Of a DNA stretch of 64,000 bases, positions 55,684 to 64,000 are shown piece after piece. Within the stretch, counting starts at the first letter, position 1; each line of letters starts with the position of its first letter. The notes below the pieces were generated by a model. That model was not told the DNA's origin and did no database searches. It worked only from the letters and a program-made list of their open reading frames with translations. This stretch comes from Dactylellina haptotyla (taxonomy: Eukaryota; Ascomycota; Orbiliomycetes; Orbiliales; Orbiliaceae), in the NCBI GenBank assembly GCA_031310005.1, contig CM062384.1, forward strand, positions 2,294,001 through 2,358,000. Reading direction: 5' to 3'. The translations under genes were made by a program, and so were the position numbers.

Positions 55684-57081
55684 TTAGAAAGCCTCTTTCG
55701 TATTGTGCGCTCGTTCGCTGGTGACTGAGATGTTGGTGTGAATGGCAACGCCATGTCCAACGCCCTGACCGTTACCAGTGGGCTGACCGCGAAGGACTTC
55801 CTCGCTGCTGTTATTGCCTTCATAGTACATAGTAGAAACCTGTGGTTGTTTGGGTTTGCCAGCTTCGATCTTGGTAACATGCGAAGAATCAGAGAGGTCG
55901 TCGAGTTTAACGTGAGTGTTGGTACCGCCAATTCGGGAGTTGCGAGCATAGCTGCTACCACCGACACCATACTTCCTAGATCCGTATCTGTATCCGCCGG
56001 TCGGGCCATCGGTAGATCCACCGGTGATGTTCCTGCTGAGCAAGAGGGTACGAAGACTTGGAAGGCAGGCGACAATGAGAGCGACACAAGATTCACTAAA
56101 TTGAACAAGTTAGTTTCAAGTTGAGCTTTTCCGATCTTCACTTTTGGTAAATATCATACCTTTGAGTCCAGACACCCAACCAGACTGGCATGATAGCGTC
56201 TCCAACGATGGAACCGACACCACGAACGATGGCAAAGATGACGCAGAGCAACCCAAGGGAGAAGATGAGGATGAGACCGAACTTCTGCTTCTTGTTGATC
56301 TTAAGACCATAAAGAAGACGCAATGGGAGAGCCATGATGGTAACGTCGGTAATAATGTCAGCTGCCATGGCGTAGAGAAGCGCTCTTGCGGAAGTTCCGG
56401 GATGGAGAGCCTCGCAGGATCCTGGGCCGACTTGGAAGACGGTGCTGAGCGGTCGGCAGTTCAAATATTGGGACATGACCGCGGAAGCCCACATAATAAC
56501 ATTGAAAGCAAAGACTCCCCACCACCATTTGCGCATCGTGGGAAGGCCATCGGTCAATCTCCAGATGAAGATCAAGAGCGAAAACTTGACCGCCCAGAGG
56601 ATGTTCCAAAAGAGAGTGATGGCTGCGAATTGCAACTTGAGGTAGAACTGAACGTCGGAGAGGAAATTTTCACCAGGTTGAGCAAGTCCGAACATTATCA
56701 AACCCAATTCTAAGATTCCATTCAAGTCAGTGTGAATAATAGGGGAAACGGTTGGAAATGTTAACCTGGAGCCTTACCATGAGATACAGGTGTCATCAGT
56801 GTATGCAGAATTGCGACTGTGATGACTGCTGCTGCTGCAAAAATGACAAAGAAGTCATCGATTTGCAAGCCATTTCCCTTGATCAGTTTGATTACCATGC
56901 GAAGGCCAAAGAAGACCAAAGCAATGGCGGTTGTGACCCAATAAATAACCTGAGAAGAAAGAGAGAAAGGTTAGAACTTTGTGATTAAGATCGTCAAAAC
57001 ATTAACGGTGAAAGTGGAGAATAGATATCATACATAGTAGTTATTGATCGGCAAAGGAGCTTGTGCTGCACCGAAACCCAT
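55684..57081 (-). CDS. Fungal rhodopsin-domain integral membrane protein
   Basis: Exons 57081-57034, 56949-56778, 56709-56160 and 56095-55684 give 393 residues with all phases matching. About seven membrane segments: VIYWVTTAIALVFFGLRMV, DDFFVIFAAAAVITVAIL, LQFAAITLFWNILWAVKFSL, WWWGVFAFNVIMWASAVMS, LLYAMAADIITDVTIMALPL, FGLILIFSLGLLCVIFAIV and SCVALIVACLPSLRTLLLS. The LRLLYGLKINKKQKFGLILIF loop and the CRPLSTVFQ...GSCEAL loop with paired Cys are hallmarks of the fungal rhodopsin-domain (SAT4-like) plasma-membrane family. No CFEM domain and no retinal-binding Lys is evident, so it is not a true opsin. The C-terminal ~100 residues are polar and cytosolic. Function unknown; some relatives are Pth11-like receptors. 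Confidence 0.9.
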
Positions 57082-60000
57082 CTTGAAGTTACGGCGGAAT
57101 GTTTTGACAGATGAGTGTGTGGAGAGAGCGTCTGCCTTTGTGAGTGGTTGAGGAAGATAGCGTCTTTATAGAAAATACAATGCTTGCCGATCTTCAACTC
57201 GAACGAGGAAGGTCTTCAGGCTATATATATAATGATATTGTGATCTTGCTAGCTTCGGGGATTATCCTGAAGATTGGGACGAAGGGACCAAGACACACCG
57301 GCCAGCTTATAAGTTCTCGGGACTCGCGGTCGCTAATGGGCTTTCGCTAGATGCTCCGATACAATGGTGCATGCTATATGCTTGAAACACCTGGTCTGGA
57401 CGGCAAATGCCTCCTGCAAGTTTAGGGATATCTTGATACTCTATCTTGATGTTGGTACGGTATGGCTTTCTTGGAAAGGGGCCCAGCCTGTGCGGTAGCC
57501 CTACGGTCAACGGATACCAAGCGAGGGGGATCTAGCTTCGACCGTTGAAGGTGCATTCGACGTAGGCAAGCCTCAAAATTGTTTTTTCCTCTTAGTAATT
57601 ACTTCTTCTCACACAATATCGAAACCGTTTAATTATTTTCTGCAGAACAAAACAATTGATAACGCCCCATGTCTAGAGCGGCCCAAGTCTGATAGCAATT
57701 GCAACCAGACATCCGTTATACCCCCCAAAACGTCGACGCTAAGAGTTGGCTTGATGCTTGTATCCACGGTTTCATGGAAAATTTAACAATGGTGGACGGG
57801 TGAAAATAATCAATTACTCAGGCCATCCTGTGACCGAGGCTGATGTAGCCAAGACAAAAGACGGATACTCAAATCACTCATCAAATTTCGACAGAAGTGC
57901 GAACGAGCACTCTTCGATCATTGGATTTGGAGCCGCGATATTAAACTTGGCAAGCATTGTCCTGCTATTGTTCGTATGAAACTTTCCTTTTTGAATTAGG
58001 CAGGAATTTACGGTTTGGCAGGCTATCCCCCGATAGGCCGGCCGGCCGTGCTCTCCAGCCATACAAATTGTTTTCCTTTCTGGCGTCAGAGATACCATGC
58101 ATTTGAAGCTGTTACTCAGGTTGGAGATACACGGTCTGCGAAATAGGCATGGAAAACTTTAGGGATCGAGAACGGTATTATGTGGCTTGCCTATCTGTAT
58201 GCGTCGGTCGAGACAACGTCGCTCGGTAAACAAATCCGCGCGAAGTAATGGACCAAATCTCGACGGTGGCTGACCACATGCGCCCTCATCGGCCATCGCC
58301 AAAAGGGGTCTCGGGTCTTCCAATGGTACGGTAATAATGACAGCATTATTGGTACGTACTGTCGAGGTTGATGCGAAATGCAACCTGGAATTATTGCATC
58401 GGCTAACCTGGAACCTCTCAAGGAAAAACTAATAAACAGGAGGGGTACGGGCAAAATAGAGCGGCGGTGACCAGGTTCTTGCAGGTAGGTGGAAATTTTG
58501 CACCTTCCGATTTAAAACGGCAGCTTATCGAACGAAAAGAACCTATTTGAAGTTCCGAACATGAATCTAGACATACGCAGCCGCTAAGGAGGAAACCGCC
58601 GAGTCCACGGCTAACGGTGGCATCGTCTACGCCTCTTGTAGATCGATACTTATCGATACGTGTGGCCCAGGACGCTAATGTGTACCGAAGGCTTTTTTGG
58701 CTTGTTGGCTGGATCTAAAGATCAAAGTTTCGATTGGCTGTAGGCCAAGCGTTCTGTTAGGCTAGAAACCTTTCTGGTTCTGGTTAGTTGCGCGAGCGGC
58801 AGAGACAACTCGCTCTAAACTGTTCGCGATTAGAAGAGAGACACAAAGGCAAAGGCTAGCAAGGGGATCCCTGACCACACGGCAAACTCGGCTGCATGCC
58901 TGAACTCAGACTAACTCCCAGCAGCTGAAAAAGCACTGCGAAAAATACGAGTTTATTTTTCCCGCCTGCGAAAAACAAAACTCTGAAGCTGATGGCTGAA
59001 GCCCAATTGTGAAAACCTCCTTCCAAACGTTCTGATTTATTTTCATCCCGTAGATACTTCAATCCTTCAAATACGTCTACACACGGAATATTTTTGAAAA
59101 TAAAGGATCAGTGCGCTGAACTACATGAAATTATATTTGCTACAACAATTGGTACAGCTCTACTACCGCTGCCAATATCCGCTCAACACGAGATATAACA
59201 GCTGCGGTGCAATGCAGCGCACAGGACTCCTCCATCGAGACGAACTGACAGCTGGTATTCGGTTAAGTCGGGTTTGATAATCCGCTGACAAACTGTCAGC
59301 GAGAGACCCTCTCTGTTCCCACTCTTGGATATTTGTCCGGGGAAGCCCGTGCTTCTTTGGCCCACTGATCACCCCTTTAACGTCTGCTGTGCCATATTGA
59401 TACACGATTGTAAATTCCTGCGTTTGACTGCAGTAGTGTTGTGTGACAGAATATGAAGAGGCTTGATTAATGCTCCATTAAAATTCGATAATATACGTTA
59501 TAAGATTTCGGTCACAGGAGGTTTTAAACCGCACCAAGCAAAATGCGGAAATGATATCTGCAGGGGTATGTGCTCTCGCCGTTCGCGTAGCGCCTTGGGA
59601 GCCTTCGCGGCAGTGACATCTGCGGTGTGGGCAAATGCAGCAACGTTATGGACTTTTTCTTTCCCACCCATTGCGCAAGCCTAGAACCCGGATTCTGGGT
59701 TTTTGCTTGTGCCCGTCTACCAAATGCAGGTGGAAATATGCTTTGGAGGAGATTTCGCACCGTGCCGAACAGGAAACTTATAGTTAGCTAACGTCGACGC
59801 TAAAGGGCGCAATAGAGTTTCGCCCACGACGCCGGGTTCCACGAGCCATCTTTAAGGGTCCATTTTGTTTAATGGTGCATAATGCTTACACCCCCAAGCC
59901 AGACCGTACCCCACTCGTGCTCCAGTTCTTGCGGTGTCCATTGAACTCCATTTCATTTTACAAGAGAAAATTGAAGCTCCGCTGCATGCGAATCTAGCTA

Positions 60001-60608
60001 GGGTTGCCACTAAGAGTGGATTCGCCTAGTCTAGCTACGCCCACTGCCTTCGATGGCAGTGTACCTGCATAACCTTGCCATCTCCAAGTTCCAAATCGAG
60101 TAAATTTTTACGAAGCTCCTTTGAATTGGGCGAACAGGATAACGAAATCGAATGTCTCCCACGCCTTTTTATTCTTTCGAGCATTCGATCTCGGAGTCCT
60201 GACCATCCGGATCATCTTCTCTTGTTAGACTCAGGTCATGAATAAATAGGCCGTTCAGTGCCCTCCCACCCCTATCTCAACATCCTGGAAACCACGCGAG
60301 AATCACAGGCTTGGCCTTCCTGCAATTACATACAACGGCAGAGACTTTTGTTTTATAAGTTGCCTTTCGGGTGTTCTCTTTCCTAAGAGTTCTTTTCCTC
60401 CCGCTCCTTGGAATTCCCTCCTCCATTCTCAGACTTTCGTTAACAAGTTTTTGCTTTTACCTTGTTCACTCGACAGGGCCTATCCAGAATTCCCACGGAT
60501 ACCTTCCTTCCCTGGTCATCTTTCTACTATCCTCTGTCCCGTCTTCTCTTTTTTCAACCAGCAAAACCTTTTAGTCACTTGACTCGTATTTTTTTTTATA
60601 TATCAAAG
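57082..60608. other. Intergenic, 3.5 kb, no supported gene
   Basis: Only short ORFs occur (for example 57758-57979 + and 59163-59405 -). A pyrimidine-rich stretch (60360-60600) is the promoter/leader of the FAD oxidase. A GGCCGGCCGGCC run lies near 58036. The stretch TTTCCCACCCATNNNGCAAGCC is shared between about 51785 and 59660. Confidence 0.5.
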
Positions 60609-62400
60609 ATGGTTCGCCTATCAGCCATTGCCCTCGGCTTGTTGTGTGGTCTATCAAACACACTTGGTGTTGTTGCGGACTCAACAACTATAACTGACCC
60701 AAACGTCGATGGAACTATTGCCATTGGTTTCCCAGGTGTCAATATCACCGATATTCTCGCGCAAGCTGAGAACCAGTTGGGTGTCAATGGTACTGTCACT
60801 GACAGCCTCCCGCCCAATGCCGGTGCCGCCAATACCACTGTCATCAAGCGTGACCTCGAGGAATTCGATGACCTTCGCAAGAGAACCTTTAATTCGGCGG
60901 CTCTGCTTGGCAACATCGCGTGTCTTGCCTTGAAGATCGTGTTCCCTCTCAAGGTTGCCCTTCAAGGAAGCTCCAACTACAATTCATGGAACAATCCTTC
61001 TTTCTGGTCTTCCACCACCTACATGACTCCTACCTGTGTCTTCCAACCTGCCAGCGAAGATGACCTTTCTCTTGCTATGAGAATCATCTTCTTCTCTCAG
61101 TCTGATTTCAACATTGTCGGTGGTGGTCACAGCGCCATCAAAGGATGGGCCAACGTCGAAGATGGTGTTCTCATCACCTTTGCTAGTATGACTGGTGTTA
61201 ACATCAAGTCCGGATATGCTGAGGTCGCCGCCGGTGAGAGATGGGGCACAGCGTTCACTGCGCTCGATAACGCCAAGCTCATGGCTGCTGGTGGTCGTAT
61301 GTCTTCTGTTGGTGTCTCCGGTCTCACTCTTGGTGGTGGTATCAGTTATCTTTCTAACCAATACGGGTAAGTTTTTCAATGCACATTCATCTAACTTTGA
61401 TGAAAACAAACGCTAATGAATGTATAGATTCGTCACCGACCAAGTCAAGAACTTCAGAGTCGTTCTGTACAACGGTTGTGTTGTGGATGCGAATAAGAAT
61501 ACCAATCCTGATTTGTTCCGCGCTTTGAAGGGTGGCAGTTCAAACTTTGGCATCGTCGTCCGTTTCGACTTGAACACTTTCCCCTGCCCTGCCGTCTACG
61601 CCGGTCAGCTCTACTTTTCGGATGTCACCAATGACTTCCCCAAGCTGTTCCTTGCCATCTACAACTACCATAAAACGGGTGTTACTCAGGATGTTAAGAC
61701 ACATTTGATTTCCGCATTCGTTTACATTGGTGCGGCCCAAATGCATTTGGGGGCTTTCACCGCTTTCAGGAATGTTGCCACCGCAGATGCCGGTCCCGCT
61801 CTCGCTGAGGTTCTTGCCGTCAACCCAAATGTTACCGCAGCCTCTACTATCAAGCTCCGAACCTATGGTTCTATGGCCATTGAACTCGGTTCCGGTGACG
61901 CCACTGGTCTTCGTCAGGATATGAGGGACTTCTCTGCCTATGTTAATAAGGACATGTACAAACTTTTCTGGGATTATTGGAGGGCCGGTGTCGCTGAGAA
62001 GTTCGCCTCCGTCCCCGGTTTCATGGCCACTATTGCCTTCCAACCCATCTCTAAAGTCGCGGTTGCTGCTGGTGTTGCCACAGGAGGAAATTCCCTCGGG
62101 TTGGAAAAGAACTCCGATACCATGGTCATCATTAACATCACCACCCAATGGGCCGATGCCACTGCGGATGCCGCCATCCTCGCCGCCCTCGATAGTCTCC
62201 TCGCTCAGTGCATTGCTAAGGCTAAGGCACTCGGTGTTTCCCACCCATACTACTATCTCAACTATGCCCGCAAGCAGGATAACCCCATCGGCAGCTACGG
62301 CACCGATTCTCTTAAGAGATTGAGGGCCGCCAGCGCAACCTGGGATCCATACGGCGTCTTCCAGGACCGTGTCCCAGGTGGATTCAAGATTCCAGCCTAA
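60609..62400 (+). CDS. Secreted FAD-linked oxidase (PCMH/BBE-type)
   Basis: Exons 60609-61366 and 61428-62400 give 576 residues. Signal peptide MVRLSAIALGLLCGLSNTLGVVA, then a ~60-residue pro-like segment with dibasic sites (VIKRDLEEFDDLRKRTF), then the FAD-binding PCMH domain: FQPASEDDLSLAMRII, FNIVGGGHSAIKG (the His is a likely covalent FAD anchor), GGRMSSVGVSGLTLGGGISYLS, and ALKGGSSNFGIVVRFDL. The C-terminal YYLNYARKQDN / WDPYGVFQDRVPGGFK matches the BBE end motif. The second covalent anchor Cys of bicovalent BBE enzymes is absent from the GGRMSSVG loop, so the cofactor is probably held by one bond or none. Substrate unknown; sugar and alkaloid oxidases share this fold. Five Asn-X-Ser/Thr sites in the first 130 residues fit secretion. 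Confidence 0.9.
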
Positions 62401-63449
62401 GTACTAGATTAATAATTAGACCTTCTGTATATAAGTCCTCGAAGTTAGGGTCACTAGATGAGGGCTATTGGCATTTATTATCATTATTATTATTACGTAT
62501 TCGGCCTGTTACATTCCAAAGCATTTTAAATATTTGGGCATGTCTGTTTCTGTCTTAGAGCCTTTTTTTTGTTCGGAGAGCGCTGCACCCTGGGGTTCCT
62601 TCTGCATGTACATTGTATATATATACGTACGCCCTTTAGTTCTTACCATCTTTAATATAATGTACGAGCTTTGACCATGACTATTATTTCTCTTTTTCGA
62701 TATTTGCCAGTATGAGTTTTGTGACATTAAAGCGGCGCTGCATTGTATGTTACAGTCCATTTTGAGCGAACCAAATTCGAAGTGTGTTGTGATGGACGTA
62801 GTCTCGTTGCCAGACGCTGATGTTCAAGTTGCAACGCGTTACTGTGACACCAGCGTCTGATTCCGGCATTGTCGCTGCGAACTAACTAAATCGTGGAGTT
62901 CGTACTGAAGGAGTTAGTTCTTAGATTTTAGATCGGAAAGCGGGGCGAGGTGGGAATCAAATTCAGCAGCGATCCACCGCTGGTGGCAGAATTTAATAAA
63001 TGAAAGCGGGGCCTTGTTGAAGCCGAGTTCCTGGTAAGGTGTTGGTTGTACGGGGGCTTGGTGGAGTGGTTGCAACCAAAAGAATTTAAGCGGGCGCCGG
63101 ATGGCGGGTTTCAGTCAATTAAGAACCACCCAAAATCACTATGATTCATAGCTAGGCCAGTTGAAGAAGATCCGCGATCGTGAGATTGGTGAAATGTGTA
63201 CACAGCGATATATATGTGTATCTACGTAGTATTTAAGGCTTCACGGTCGCTCCATGCCATTCTAGAAGCTATATAGACAATCATCTCCAAATTTGGCGCA
63301 TTTTCACTCGGTCGCCTGAGGCTCTCAATCCGTTCAATCATTTTAATACCAATTTCCTTCACTTCATTCCCTTTTTTAAATCTTAACCCGTTCGAAACCG
63401 AGAGTGCCACAAGACCCGGCGCTCCAATTGCAATTGCAAATACAAAATC
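62401..63449. other. Intergenic, no gene seen
   Basis: 3' flank of the FAD oxidase with a TTATTATTATTATTA run near 62477, then the promoter of the kinase-like gene. A TATATAT element lies at about 63209. No other feature. Confidence 0.55.
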
Positions 63450-64000
63450 ATGGCAGATACATCCAAACCTGAGTTCGAACAGCTGGACTCTGCAGACAAA
63501 ATACAGGTGTATCTGAGCTCCATCACGGACACCTCCTTCCCAGAGGCCTTTCGTTCTCCTGTTTCGATAGCGGCTCTTGCTGGGGGCAGCGGAAACGGTG
63601 TCCACCGCCTCACCTACAACACAACAAATGCAACCTCCAACGCAACACCCGCCACGATTGTCCTGAAACACACCATCCCCTACGTCTTCACCGTCAATGG
63701 CGCAAAGGTCGTCTGGGATACATGGCCCTTTGGCATCCTGGCCCAGCGCGAGGTCCCTAGCACCGAGTTTGTGAAAATCCCCAAAGTGTACTGGGTGGAT
63801 GAGGTCAAACGGGTCATGTTGATGGAGGACACGGGGCTCAAAAGCCTGAACCTGAAGAATCTGTTGCTGTCCGAAAAGATACCAGACAACAAGGTATTCG
63901 CCAAGATTGGAGAAGAGCTGGGGAAATACCTTGCCATCTTGCATTCCTGGGGTAAGAGCACAGACATGATTGAGAAGTACGAAAACAAGGACTCCAGGGT
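63450..64000 (+). CDS. APH / methylthioribose-kinase-like phosphotransferase (5' part)
   Basis: The first 183 codons of a gene that runs off the window. It begins MADTSKPEFEQLDSADK after an AAATCATGG start context. The sequence has the N-lobe of the aminoglycoside-phosphotransferase fold: ALAGGSGNGVHRLTY in place of the Gly-rich loop, TIVLKHTIPYVF with the ATP-contacting Lys, and VKRVMLMEDTG in the hinge region, followed by the helix KIGEELGKYLAILHSWG. In such proteins the catalytic HGD and DxD motifs come later and are not in view. The combination of IVLKH and LMEDTG resembles 5-methylthioribose kinases, which are uncommon in fungi, as well as general APH-domain proteins. The substrate cannot be decided from this half. 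Confidence 0.8.
   Translation, partial: MADTSKPEFEQLDSADKIQVYLSSITDTSFPEAFRSPVSIAALAGGSGNGVHRLTYNTTNATSNATPATIVLKHTIPYVFTVNGAKVVWDTWPFGILAQREVPSTEFVKIPKVYWVDEVKRVMLMEDTGLKSLNLKNLLLSEKIPDNKVFAKIGEELGKYLAILHSWGKSTDMIEKYENKDSR

Noticed and set aside
57758-57979. 73-codon + ORF with a hydrophobic end
   Set aside because: No signal peptide, conserved motif or intron; tail hydrophobicity alone is weak.
51776-59684. TTTCCCACCCAT...GCAAGCC shared at ~51785 and ~59660 as a dispersed repeat
   Set aside because: Similarity does not extend beyond ~22 bases on either side; could be chance.
1-64000. CRISPR array, bacterial operon structure or rRNA genes
   Set aside because: Genes carry spliceosomal introns and none of these features is seen.

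Overview
This window looks like nuclear DNA of a filamentous ascomycete fungus. Most genes carry short introns (about 45-80 nt, with GT...CTAAC/CTGAC...AG signals), spacers are long and AT-rich, and the families are typical of plant-associated fungi: endopolygalacturonase, Kre9/Knh1-type GPI proteins, a Thr-rich mucin, a fungal rhodopsin-domain membrane protein, a Zn2Cys6 regulator and a phenol-hydroxylase-type monooxygenase. A leotiomycete-like genome is my inference; nothing here proves it. Gene models were spliced by hand by checking reading phase across introns.

Layout: 0-6.1 kb has the 3' part of adenylosuccinate lyase (purine synthesis) and a DUF3433-type multi-pass membrane protein, both on +. 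From 7.1-8.6 kb, on minus, is a PARP-type zinc-finger protein with a histone-H1-like, AT-hook tail. From 10.4-15.1 kb are a Kre9/Knh1-like GPI protein, an aldo-keto reductase with an 11-nt microexon, and a secreted PI-PLC-like protein. From 15.8-21.5 kb is the most unusual locus: a 978-aa protein joining an intact kinase to a degenerate C-terminal kinase-like domain, a candidate 65-aa gene, and a divergent CorA-like two-transmembrane protein. These types often sit near heterokaryon-incompatibility or immune-like genes in fungi (inference).

From 22.8-24.1 kb is a secreted endopolygalacturonase. From 24.5-31.7 kb are coiled-coil minus-strand genes with difficult, possibly 32-34-nt introns, a 746-aa unknown protein on +, a Gly-rich ORF, and a rhodanese/CDC25-like protein whose catalytic loop follows a probable GC-AG intron. 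From 32.9-36.2 kb is a mucin-like GPI protein with a long ACN-triplet tract. From 37.2-40.3 kb are a tiny membrane protein with a PPxY motif and a secreted PAN/apple-like protein. From 40.5-47.0 kb, on minus, are an FAD monooxygenase and a 1000-aa Zn2Cys6 transcription factor.

From 47.0-55.6 kb is a long stretch with no convincing gene, containing a short GGGCCC/CCGAATATTGG repeat cluster. From 55.7-57.1 kb is a rhodopsin-domain membrane protein, followed by another 3.5 kb gene-poor stretch. From 60.6 kb to the end are a secreted FAD-linked oxidase and the 5' part of an APH-like kinase.

The genes do not form one pathway and no biosynthetic cluster core enzyme is present. A secretion/cell-wall theme recurs (polygalacturonase, PI-PLC-like, PAN-like, two GPI proteins, FAD oxidase).
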